DNA of 5,397 bases, taken from assembly GCA_021107685.1 (NCBI GenBank), contig JAIOSH010000039.1, forward strand, positions 1 to 5,397, written 5' to 3'. Position numbers and translations under genes: made by a program. Under the pieces are notes generated by a model. It worked only from the letters and a program-made list of their open reading frames with translations, was not told where the DNA came from and made no database searches. Positions 1 through 5,397 of the stretch are shown piece by piece (position 1 is the first letter of the stretch; the number at the start of each line of letters is the position of its first letter). This stretch comes from Bacteroidales bacterium. Its GTDB lineage: Bacteria; Bacteroidota; Bacteroidia; Bacteroidales; SMBSF39.

Positions 1-1
1 T

Positions 2-625
2 ATAGACCGCGGCGGAGCACAAGGCACCTTACGTGGTGTTAACTTAGCATTATGGGAATCGGATGGATTGACTGAGTTGGCGTGTAACCGTTATGTACGT
101 ATCAATGATGATGTAGTTGTAGGCTATACGAATTTAACAATAGGCAACTGGTATTATATATCTGTAGATAATTATTATTCAGGATACCGGGGAACATTCA
201 CTTTATGTATAGACGATGCAGTAGATTATGACTATTACGAAGGAGCAATAGAATTGACGAATATCACTAATTGGTGTTCAGCCGATGCAGCATATACCAC
301 AGTAGGGGCGACACCCGACAAAAATGCAGCGAGTTGCTGGAACACAGGACCGAATTACAACCGCTGGTTCAAATTCCAGGCTTCGGCTACAGAAAAAATT
401 ACTTTTACTGTTTTACGGGGAGGTAACTTCGGAAATCTAAGAGGAGTAAATGTTGCTCTTTGGGAGAGCGATGGCATTACAGAAGTGTCATGTAACAGGT
501 ATGTTGGTATAAATGATAATGTAACTATTCAAACAACGGGTTTAAATGAATCTAATTGGTATTATATATCTGTTGACAATTATTATTCCGGTTACAGGGG
601 GTCATTTACCCTTTGTCTTGATGAT
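2..625 (+). repeat. Tandem 408-bp coding repeat (PPC-like domain)
   Basis: Positions 2-217 align in frame with 410-625, an offset of exactly 408 bp or 136 codons. Landmarks shared at this offset are RGVN.ALWESDG.TE, the CNRYV.IND block and sixteen identical residues NWYYISVDNYYSGYRG, followed by FTLC.DD. The nucleotide copies have diverged mainly at synonymous positions, so the duplication is not recent or is under protein-level selection. The first copy is cut by the window edge, so more units may exist upstream. Confidence 0.9.
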
Positions 626-2161
626 GAGAGAATGAGATGGAATGGAAATGTTGATACAGACTGGGCTGAACCGGGAAATTGGAGCTATGCTTATGTGCCC
701 ACATTTTCGGATGATATATTAGTTCCTTCGGGATTGACTAATTATCCTGAAACAAATACGGATACTGATGCTGAAGCTAAGAGTTTACTGATGGAGCCAG
801 GAACAAGATTGACTATTCCTGGTGGAAAAACCTTATCAGTTACCAATAAAATGGAATTAAAATCTGATGCTTCAGGAATGTCATCATTGCTTGATCAGGG
901 TACTTTAAATTATGATGCTGCAAAAACATCTTATGAGTGTTATTTATCTGAAGATCAATGGCACCTTGTCTCTGCTCCGGTGTCAAACGCGAAAAGTGCA
1001 GTCTATTTAGGAATTTATTTGAAATATTTCACAGAACCGGACAGTAGCTGGCATTATATCAGTGCACTTAATCATGATCTTAATGTTGGACAAGGTTTTG
1101 CTGCATGGGCGGCAAGTTGGATTACCGGTGCAACAACAGTTACATATAACGGAAGCTTTAATACCGGTAACCAGTCACCTGCCGGATTATCATACAATGT
1201 TGGCTTAGGAGCTGGTGATGGATGGAATTTGGTTGGTAATCCATTCCCTTCTGCAGTCGAATGGAATAATAACTGGCCTACAAATAATATAGATGCTACT
1301 ATATATGTTTATGATGGAATATCAGGACAGTATTTAGACTGGAATCGTACATTAAGTGATGGTACAATGCCGAATGGAGATATTCCACCCGCACAGGGAT
1401 TTTGGGTCAAAGCCAACGAATCTTCACCATCTATGACTATTCCACACAGTGAACGTAAACATTCATCACAGGGATTTTATAAATCCGGTTTTGATAATGT
1501 GATCAGGATAAAAGTTTCCGGTAATGGATATAGTGATAAATTACTGGTTTATTTCCATGATGCAGCAACTGAAGAATTTGATAGTGAGTATGATGCATAT
1601 AAACTGAGAGGAATTATCGAAGCACCTCAAATTTATACTGTTTCTGCAGGAATTGATTTAACATTAAATACATTACCGCCACAATCTGAGATAAACCTCC
1701 CTATGGGGTTCGAGGCTGGGGCAGAAGGTGTTTACACGCTTAAAGCTGAAAATCTGAATATTATGACCAATGCGAATAAGGTGTTTCTGGAAGATAAGCA
1801 GGAAAATAAAATAGTAGAGTTAAATAAAATTCCTGTTTATGAATTTTATGCTTTGCAGAATGACGAACCTGACAGGTTTAATATTCATATTATTATGAAA
1901 AAATCTGATCAGGATACATTGAAATCATCCGGTAAAGATAATATACACATTTATTCAGCTAATAGCGATGTATTTATACACTTACCCGAAGTAATAAACA
2001 GCCATATATTTGTTTATGACCTGATGGGGCAGTTGATAAAAGAACAAAAGGGAGAAAGTAATACACTGAATATAATAAGATTAAATACTAATTCAGGAAT
2101 TTATATTATCAAAGTTATTGACAATAAAGAAATATTTTCTAAAAAGGTGTTTATAAAATAA
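2..2161 (+). CDS. Secreted surface protein with PPC-like repeats and T9SS C-terminal sorting domain (5' end missing)
   Basis: The reading frame is open from the window edge, so the true start and signal peptide lie upstream; 719 residues are visible. A TTG codon at 68 is not taken as a start because coding similarity continues before it. Visible residues 1-72 and 85-208 are two copies of a beta-sandwich repeat resembling the bacterial pre-peptidase C-terminal (PPC) type, with Cys near the start and end and a shared NWYYISVDNYYSGYRG stretch. Residues 213-227 carry a W..(5)..DTDW..(4)..NW pattern common in Bacteroidota surface proteins. Residues 320-326 (WHLVSAP) and 407-418 (GWNLVGNPFPSA) are further modules often seen in such proteins. 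Residues 647-719 look like a type A T9SS sorting domain (YDLMGQLI, then SGIYIIKV, ending KVFIK). Family knowledge: such proteins cross the outer membrane by T9SS and are attached or released. The specific role (adhesin, or non-catalytic tail of a larger enzyme) is unknown; no catalytic motif is visible. There is no functional link to the hyp genes, which are convergent. Confidence 0.9.
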   Translation: MDRGGAQGTLRGVNLALWESDGLTELACNRYVRINDDVVVGYTNLTIGNWYYISVDNYYSGYRGTFTLCIDDAVDYDYYEGAIELTNITNWCSADAAYTTVGATPDKNAASCWNTGPNYNRWFKFQASATEKITFTVLRGGNFGNLRGVNVALWESDGITEVSCNRYVGINDNVTIQTTGLNESNWYYISVDNYYSGYRGSFTLCLDDERMRWNGNVDTDWAEPGNWSYAYVPTFSDDILVPSGLTNYPETNTDTDAEAKSLLMEPGTRLTIPGGKTLSVTNKMELKSDASGMSSLLDQGTLNYDAAKTSYECYLSEDQWHLVSAPVSNAKSAVYLGIYLKYFTEPDSSWHYISALNHDLNVGQGFAAWAASWITGATTVTYNGSFNTGNQSPAGLSYNVGLGAGDGWNLVGNPFPSAVEWNNNWPTNNIDATIYVYDGISGQYLDWNRTLSDGTMPNGDIPPAQGFWVKANESSPSMTIPHSERKHSSQGFYKSGFDNVIRIKVSGNGYSDKLLVYFHDAATEEFDSEYDAYKLRGIIEAPQIYTVSAGIDLTLNTLPPQSEINLPMGFEAGAEGVYTLKAENLNIMTNANKVFLEDKQENKIVELNKIPVYEFYALQNDEPDRFNIHIIMKKSDQDTLKSSGKDNIHIYSANSDVFIHLPEVINSHIFVYDLMGQLIKEQKGESNTLNIIRLNTNSGIYIIKVIDNKEIFSKKVFIK

Positions 2162-2293
2162 TTTGTCAGGCTTTTGTATATAGCTTTTAAGGTATGTTAT
2201 TTTGAATATTTTTAACAGGCTGTGTTTTTGTTTCCTGCATAACTTATAACATAAATTTATCCCGGAAAGATGCCCATGGCATAACTTTTACTA

Positions 2294-2354
2294 ATAAGTG
2301 CTAAAAATTATTTTAAGCTTTATTCTAAAATGAATTTAGCACTTATGTTTTTTT
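2294..2354 (+). terminator. Intrinsic terminator of the surface-protein gene, overlapping the 3' end of hypB
   Basis: ATAAGTGCTAAA at 2294-2305 is a perfect 12-bp inverted match to TTTAGCACTTAT at 2335-2346. Inside it, 2308-2315 can pair with 2326-2333 (one G-U), leaving a 10-nt loop. On the plus strand a G and seven T residues follow directly (2347-2354), the classic intrinsic-terminator arrangement. The hairpin lies about 130 bases after the surface-protein stop. Its 3' arm (2336-2346) is also the hypB stop and last codons on the minus strand. In the minus direction no U-tract follows, so it looks mainly one-way. The stretch 2162-2293 holds nothing else recognisable beyond a short ATGCC/GGCAT dyad at 2270-2282. 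Confidence 0.8.
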
Positions 2355-3226
2355 AACCAATTATACCAATCATTCATTCCTTCACCGGTTTTAACAGATA
2401 CTTCGAAAAATTGTAGATTATGATTTATACGAAGTGCATATTCCTTAGCTTTTTCAATATTAAAATCAACATAAGGTAAAAGATCAATTTTATTAATAAT
2501 GCATATATCGGACGATTGAAACATTGTGGGGTATTTAATTGGCTTGTCTTCTCCTTCTGTAACACTGATTATTACAATTCTTTTTGATTCTCCAAGATCA
2601 AACAATGAAGGGCAAATAAGGTTACCTACATTTTCAATGAACAATACGGAATTATTTTCAACATCAAGCTTTTTTGCTGCTTTGTTTACCATTTCAGCAT
2701 CCAAATGACAGCCATTACCCGTATTTATCTGAACAACAGGGGCACCTGTAGCTTCAATTCTGTTGGCATCATTCATTGTTTGCTGGTCTCCTTCAATAAC
2801 ATAAAAGCTAACATCACTTTTTAGATCTTTAATTGTTTTTTCCAAAAGACTTGTTTTGCCTGAACCTGGCGAGCTTACTAAATTTAAAGAAAAAATATTT
2901 TTCGCCTCAAAAAAACCACGGTTTCTTTCTGCAATCAAATTATTTTTTTGAAGTATATCAGTTTCAACCTTAATTTCAGTTCCGTGCGAATGATTATGTT
3001 GATAATCGTGATGATGATGGGCATGATCATTATCTTCAAGATGGTGATGACGTTCATGGTTATTGTCATGTGTGTGAGAATGTGAATGGTTATGAGTATG
3101 TTCACTGCCATCATGAGAGTGACTATGAGAATGAGTGTGAGTATGATCCGGGTTATTTTCAATTGTTTCACCGGGTTTTCTTATACTGAATGAATTGCTT
3201 TCACCGCAACCGCATGTTTCGCACAT
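2336..3226 (-). CDS. hypB: HypB, hydrogenase nickel-incorporation GTPase with His-rich N-terminus
   Basis: A 296-residue cytosolic SIMIBI-class GTPase that, with HypA, delivers Ni to the [NiFe]-hydrogenase large subunit after the iron ligands are in place. Seen here: the N-terminal high-affinity metal motif MCETCGCG (C2, C5, C7); a tract at residues 28-81 with 24 histidines; the P-loop SSPGSGKT at 118-125; EGDQQT at 145-150; the G-domain metal-site residues C173 and H174 (GCHLD) and C205 (NLICP); EGEDKP at 224-229; the guanine-specificity motif NKID at 245-248; and the C-terminal SVKTGEGM and WLKK segment. All key residues are present, so it should be active. The protein carries both the CxxCGC motif (E. 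coli-type) and a long His stretch (as in rhizobial HypB), suggesting nickel storage as well as delivery. The start is fixed by the MC..CGC motif and by a strong ribosome site upstream. It lies 80 bp after hypA on the same strand and ends in an unusual terminal Cys (HKC). Confidence 0.98.
   Translation of the reverse strand: MCETCGCGESNSFSIRKPGETIENNPDHTHTHSHSHSHDGSEHTHNHSHSHTHDNNHERHHHLEDNDHAHHHHDYQHNHSHGTEIKVETDILQKNNLIAERNRGFFEAKNIFSLNLVSSPGSGKTSLLEKTIKDLKSDVSFYVIEGDQQTMNDANRIEATGAPVVQINTGNGCHLDAEMVNKAAKKLDVENNSVLFIENVGNLICPSLFDLGESKRIVIISVTEGEDKPIKYPTMFQSSDICIINKIDLLPYVDFNIEKAKEYALRINHNLQFFEVSVKTGEGMNDWYNWLKKHKC
2984..3145 (-). repeat. Low-complexity His-codon tract in hypB
   Basis: This segment encodes residues 28-81 of HypB, where alternating His-Thr/Ser dipeptides pass into HHH and HHHH runs. 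On the plus strand it reads as a string of ATG/GTG-like triplets. It is degenerate rather than a perfect microsatellite. Such tracts in HypB bind several Ni ions and vary in length between species. Confidence 0.85.
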
Positions 3227-3232
3227 AATTAG

Positions 3233-3240
3233 CTCCTTTC
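3233..3240 (-). promoter_or_regulatory. Strong ribosome-binding site of hypB
   Basis: On the minus strand GAAAGGAG lies 6 bases before the hypB ATG. It supports the start that includes the MCETCGCG metal motif. It contrasts with hypA and hypE, whose upstream regions show no Shine-Dalgarno sequence. Confidence 0.75.
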
Positions 3241-3249
3241 TTTTTTTTA

Positions 3250-3257
3250 CAAAATTA
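3250..3257 (-). promoter_or_regulatory. Possible internal promoter (-7 element) before hypB
   Basis: The minus strand reads TAATTTTG, an exact match to the Bacteroidota -7 consensus TAnnTTTG and the same octamer found before hypA. No TTTG-like -33 element is seen at the usual distance, and the region is very AT-rich, so chance is likely. If real, hypB could be expressed separately from hypA. Confidence 0.2.
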
Positions 3258-3306
3258 ATAATGTTTATTAAAAAATAGCTTTTAAATAATTATTATTATA
3301 TTCAAT

Positions 3307-3648
3307 TTATTCGACTTTTAAAGATTTAACTATCAATTCTTTTCCTGATATTATTTCTGTTTTAAATTCATTGCAATTTGGACAAGGTGAATACAAATCT
3401 TCAATTTCAAAAATATTTAAACAATTCAGACATTTTGCTTTAGCTTGTATTTCGGTAATTTTTATTTTTGCATTTCCCAAAACCGAATCTTTTACTGCTT
3501 CTTGCAGGGCAAATTCAAGTGCTTCTAAAACAACTCCTGACATTGTTCCGATTTCCAATTCAATTTCATATACCTTTTTAGCATTTGCCTTTTTTGTTTC
3601 TTCATCGGCAATATCAACAATATTCATTGCGATTGACAGTTCGTGCAT
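3307..3648 (-). CDS. hypA: HypA, hydrogenase nickel-incorporation metallochaperone
   Basis: A 113-residue protein of normal family length. HypA is a small cytosolic Ni/Zn protein that receives nickel from or with HypB and docks on the hydrogenase large-subunit precursor. Seen here: the start MHELSIA, whose amino terminus and His2 form the Ni site; a helix-strand half with the segment ELEIGTMSGVVLEALEFAL (residues 30-48); and a zinc-ribbon loop with C73xxC76 and C89xxC92. All metal ligands are intact. The start is certain because MHEL must be N-terminal. The upstream minus-strand sequence is A/T-only and has no Shine-Dalgarno, which is usual in Bacteroidota. It is first of the hypA-hypB pair and divergent from the cysteine-rich gene at 3855, sharing a 206-bp spacer with it. 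The zinc-ribbon cysteine spacing separates it from that neighbour, which is not a HypA copy. Confidence 0.97.
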   Translation of the reverse strand: MHELSIAMNIVDIADEETKKANAKKVYEIELEIGTMSGVVLEALEFALQEAVKDSVLGNAKIKITEIQAKAKCLNCLNIFEIEDLYSPCPNCNEFKTEIISGKELIVKSLKVE

Positions 3649-3672
3649 ATAAAATTATTTTAAATATTTTGC

Positions 3673-3704
3673 CAAAATTATAAATAATTATAATGGATAT
3701 CAGA
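3673..3704 (-). promoter_or_regulatory. Candidate hypA(B) promoter, Bacteroidota type
   Basis: The minus strand has TAATTTTG (3680-3673), an exact TAnnTTTG -7 element. TCTG (3704-3701), a one-mismatch -33 TTTG, lies 20 bases upstream of it. Transcription would begin near 3666, giving a leader of under 20 nt before the hypA ATG, which fits the absence of a Shine-Dalgarno. The spacer is very AT-rich, so chance matches are possible. Confidence 0.4.
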
Positions 3705-3745
3705 AAAATTGTTTATATTTGTACTTTCAAAATATATTTTTTGAC

Positions 3746-3793
3746 TTTGTTTAATTAATAAATTTTGTATTTTAGCAAACTAAAAATCTATAC
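3746..3793 (+). promoter_or_regulatory. Candidate promoter and dyad upstream of the cysteine-rich gene
   Basis: TTTG (3746-3749), 18 bases, then TATTTTAG (3768-3775) resembles the Bacteroidota -33/-7 pair TTTG...TAnnTTTG with one mismatch in the -7. Overlapping the -7 is the perfect dyad TTTTAG-CAAA-CTAAAA (3770-3785), flanked by GTAT (3767-3770) and ATAC (3790-3793). It could be an operator or a 5'-leader hairpin. A second TAnnTTTG match (TATATTTG, 3714-3721) has no -33 partner. The leader would be about 70-75 nt. Confidence 0.3.
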
Positions 3794-3843
3794 AACTTTA
3801 TTTAATTAATTTTAAAAATATTGAACCTAAAATCAAAAATAAC

Positions 3844-3849
3844 AGGAGG
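3844..3849 (+). promoter_or_regulatory. Perfect Shine-Dalgarno of the cysteine-rich gene
   Basis: AGGAGG lies 5 bases before the ATG at 3855. This is a full match to the anti-Shine-Dalgarno, which is rare in Bacteroidota. It fixes the start codon and suggests efficient initiation. Confidence 0.8.
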
Positions 3850-3854
3850 ATTTA

Positions 3855-4256
3855 ATGGATAAACATGTTAACTTAAATGTAAAATGTATAAAGTGTGGTA
3901 AATCATTAATGGACCATCAGAACCTGATTAATAATATGCCAAGTATTGCACTGAATATCAGGTCTAATGATAAATCAGGTAAAATCTGGCTTTGTTCAAA
4001 TTATGGATGCTATGAACATAAAAAAAATATAGAAGTCCCCGATAAAGAAATTGTAAATTTTTACTGTCCTCATTGTGAAGAGTTCCTGAATTCAGATATT
4101 AAATGTAAAACATGTGAAGCTCCTGTGGTAAAGTTTAATATTTATATTGGCGGAGTAGTGAGTATATGTTCAAGAAAAGGCTGTACTAACCATTATGTTA
4201 TGTTTGAAGACCTTACAACAGCCATAAGCAAATTTCACAGGGCTTATGGTTTATAA
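3855..4256 (+). CDS. Uncharacterised tandem zinc-ribbon-like protein in the hyp cluster
   Basis: I do not recognise a named family. The 133-residue product has no signal peptide or membrane segment, so it is probably cytosolic. It has ten cysteines: C11xxC14, C47, C52, C71xxC74, C84xxC87, C105 and C110. Two halves match each other. Half one (about 7-61) has CIKC, then an ALNI...GKIW stretch, then CSNYGCYEH. Half two (about 67-119) has CPHC, an extra CKTC, then KFNI...GVVS, then CSRKGCTNH. Each half therefore supplies a CxxC and a CSxxGCxxH, enough for a four-ligand zinc (or iron) site with His55 or His113 as possible extra ligands; C84/C87 are unique to half two. This suggests internal duplication of a metal-binding ribbon. 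It starts 206 bp from divergent hypA and converges on hypE, so it sits inside a Ni-hydrogenase maturation cluster but is read separately. Possible roles: metallochaperone, rubredoxin-like or scaffold factor in maturation, or zinc-ribbon regulator. The coding call is firm (strong ribosome site, patterned cysteines); the function is open. Confidence 0.9.
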   Translation: MDKHVNLNVKCIKCGKSLMDHQNLINNMPSIALNIRSNDKSGKIWLCSNYGCYEHKKNIEVPDKEIVNFYCPHCEEFLNSDIKCKTCEAPVVKFNIYIGGVVSICSRKGCTNHYVMFEDLTTAISKFHRAYGL

Positions 4257-4289
4257 TTAATTTATCCAAAAAGTCAGGATAACATAAGC
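4242..4289. terminator. Nested inverted repeat between convergent genes, possible weak terminator
   Basis: GCTTATG (4242-4248) pairs with CATAAGC (4283-4289), and inside it TTATCC (4262-4267) pairs with GGATAA (4277-4282). The two right arms are contiguous, and a 13-nt bulge interrupts the left side. The structure covers the stop codon of the cysteine-rich gene and lies about 20 bases beyond the hypE stop on the other strand. There is no clear T-tract on either side, so termination is uncertain; a 3'-end protecting hairpin is an alternative. Confidence 0.4.
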
Positions 4290-4310
4290 TGTTTAAATCA
4301 GAAACACTAA

Positions 4311-5324
4311 TTAACATATTCTCGGTAGTTGTTCTCCTGTCAGCATATCAATTATTCTTTTTCCACCGATACCTGTTGTAATCCAGCTTTTTCCGGGATG
4401 TTCATCAACTATTTCCCCGATAATTGTACTGTCTTTTCCTAATTCATCTTGTTTCAGAATTTTCAGAACTTTTTCAGCATCCTTGCTTCCAACAACAATT
4501 AAAACTTTGCCTTCATTTGCAACATACAAAGGGTCAAAACCTAATATCTCGCACATTCCCCTGACTTCTTCTTTTACTTTTACAGATGATTCGTCAATTT
4601 GAATTCCGAAATTTTTATTCTCAGATAATTCAGATAAAATCGTTGCAATTCCTCCCCTTGTTGCATCTCTCATGAATTTTATTTCTGATGATACACTCAA
4701 AGTTTTTTCTATCAGATGGTTCAGGCAAGCACAATCGGAAACAATATTTGATTTAATATTAAGCTCATTTCTGGCGCTTAATATCGCCATTCCATGGTCG
4801 CCTATTGTTCCGTTAATTATAATCTTATCACCTGTTTTAATATTTTTACCTGAACTTATATTTTTATGCTTTTTATTTAATATTCCGATCCCTGATGTGT
4901 TTATAAAAATTTTATCACATTTTCCTTTATTCACAACTTTTGTATCACCTGTTACGATTATAACACCTGCTTTTTTGGCTTCTTTAGCCATTGATTTAAC
5001 AATGGTTTTGAGATCAGACAGAGGCAGTCCTTCTTCAATAATAAATGAAGCACTTAAAAATAAGGGTTTGGCGCCTGATACTGCAATATCATTAACAGTG
5101 CCTGCAACTGCGAGTTTTCCAATATTACCACCGGGAAAAAATATCGGTTCAACAACATATGAATCTGTTGTAAAAGCAATATTTTCACCTTCAACTTTTA
5201 ATAAAGCAGAGTCGGTTTGTGAATTTAAAGTCGGGTTATCAAAATATTTAAAAAATAACTCTATTATTAAATCATGTGATAATTTTCCGCCGCTACCGTG
5301 TCCGAGAAGAATTTGTTTATCCAT
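4311..5324 (-). CDS. hypE: HypE, carbamoyl-dehydratase for hydrogenase cyanide-ligand synthesis
   Basis: A 337-residue full-length member of the PurM/SelD-like (AIRS) ATPase superfamily. HypF transfers a carbamoyl group to the C-terminal cysteine of HypE; HypE then dehydrates it with ATP to a thiocyanate and passes CN to iron on the HypC-HypD complex. Seen here: the glycine-rich start GHGSGGK (8-14), DSYVVEPIFFPGG (54-66), the GTVNDIAVSGAKP nucleotide/Mg segment (75-87), VTGDTKVV (124-131), GTIGDHG (172-178), MRDATRGG (218-225) and the diagnostic C-terminal PRIC with Cys337. All hallmarks are present, so it should be active. The ATG is supported by the usual distance to GHGSGGK; no Shine-Dalgarno precedes it. 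It is on the same strand as hypA and hypB but separated from them by about 660 bp that contain the opposite-strand cysteine-rich gene, so the three are unlikely to form one simple operon. hypD and hypF are not in view. Confidence 0.98.
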   Translation of the reverse strand: MDKQILLGHGSGGKLSHDLIIELFFKYFDNPTLNSQTDSALLKVEGENIAFTTDSYVVEPIFFPGGNIGKLAVAGTVNDIAVSGAKPLFLSASFIIEEGLPLSDLKTIVKSMAKEAKKAGVIIVTGDTKVVNKGKCDKIFINTSGIGILNKKHKNISSGKNIKTGDKIIINGTIGDHGMAILSARNELNIKSNIVSDCACLNHLIEKTLSVSSEIKFMRDATRGGIATILSELSENKNFGIQIDESSVKVKEEVRGMCEILGFDPLYVANEGKVLIVVGSKDAEKVLKILKQDELGKDSTIIGEIVDEHPGKSWITTGIGGKRIIDMLTGEQLPRIC

Positions 5325-5397
5325 TATTTATATTATATTAAATCAAATTATTAAGTAAGGTTATCTAAAGTGGTTATATGCAAATAGTTAAAGATTA
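5325..5397. other. AT-rich region upstream of hypE
   Basis: Seventy-three bases up to the window edge, with no clear ribosome site for hypE and no full TAnnTTTG promoter on its strand. A minus-strand frame is open from the edge to a stop near 5353 (last residues ITTLDNLT), and an ATG at 5378 on the plus strand could begin a divergent gene; neither is long enough to support. Confidence 0.3.

Noticed and set aside
68..70. TTG as the start of the surface-protein gene
   Set aside because: The frame is open back to position 2, and residues before 68 (RGG..GTLRGVNLALWES) match the second repeat, so the gene begins upstream of the window.
2237..2287. GCATAACTT direct repeat (2237-2245, 2279-2287)
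   Set aside because: Only 9 bp, no flanking mobile-element features and no matching inverted ends; probably chance.
2984..3145. Possible CRISPR-like or tandem microsatellite array
   Set aside because: The repetitive look comes from His codons in HypB; there are no regular repeats and spacers.
2935..3171. Minus-strand 78-codon frame inside hypB, rich in Ile/Met/Thr
   Set aside because: Out-of-frame reading of the His-codon tract; no independent ribosome site or family pattern.
3371..3652. Plus-strand 93-codon frame across hypA
   Set aside because: Antisense to a clear HypA, with no supporting signals.
3750..3810. TTTAATTAAT repeated at 3750-3759 and 3801-3810
   Set aside because: Palindromic and spaced 51 bp apart, but the region is so AT-rich that such repeats are expected by chance.
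4672..5358. 228-codon plus-strand open frame opposite hypE
   Set aside because: It lies antisense to an intact HypE with all family motifs, and its product shows only hydrophobic, unpatterned sequence: a shadow frame.
5378..5397. ATG at 5378 as the start of a divergent plus-strand gene
   Set aside because: Only six codons are visible, with a weak AAAGTGG upstream; not enough to support a gene.

Overview
The window looks like a chromosomal stretch from a member of the Bacteroidota, probably an anaerobic or hydrogen-metabolising one. Three things point there. The first gene ends in a type IX secretion (T9SS) sorting domain. The DNA is AT-rich, with TAnnTTTG-type promoter elements. Most starts lack a Shine-Dalgarno sequence. 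The exact genus cannot be read from the sequence.

Layout. Positions 2-2161 (+) hold the 3' part of a large secreted surface protein: two copies of a pre-peptidase-C-like beta-sandwich repeat (period 408 bp), a W-rich adhesin-like module and a C-terminal T9SS tail. A strong intrinsic terminator at 2294-2354 ends this transcript and overlaps the last codons of the convergent gene hypB. From there the window is a [NiFe]-hydrogenase maturation locus. hypB (2336-3226) and hypA (3307-3648) lie in tandem on the minus strand. An unnamed 133-residue cysteine-rich protein (3855-4256) lies on the plus strand, divergent from hypA. hypE (4311-5324) is on the minus strand, convergent with the cysteine-rich gene. 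No hypC, hypD, hypF or hydrogenase structural gene is visible; they must lie outside the window or elsewhere.

How the genes work together. HypA (Ni/Zn protein) and HypB (GTPase with a very His-rich N-terminus) deliver nickel to the hydrogenase large subunit. HypE, with HypF, makes the cyanide ligands of the active-site iron on its C-terminal cysteine. The unnamed gene encodes two tandem zinc-ribbon-like halves, each closing with a CSxxGCxxH motif, and sits inside this cluster on the opposite strand. It is the most interesting unexplained element: a candidate accessory factor for metal handling, hydrogenase maturation or regulation. That role is inferred from position and cysteine pattern only.

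Regulatory signals. There is one convincing terminator, a weaker nested hairpin between the cysteine-rich gene and hypE, a divergent promoter region at 3649-3854 with a dyad over the plus-strand -7 element, and unusually strong Shine-Dalgarno sites for hypB and the cysteine-rich gene.
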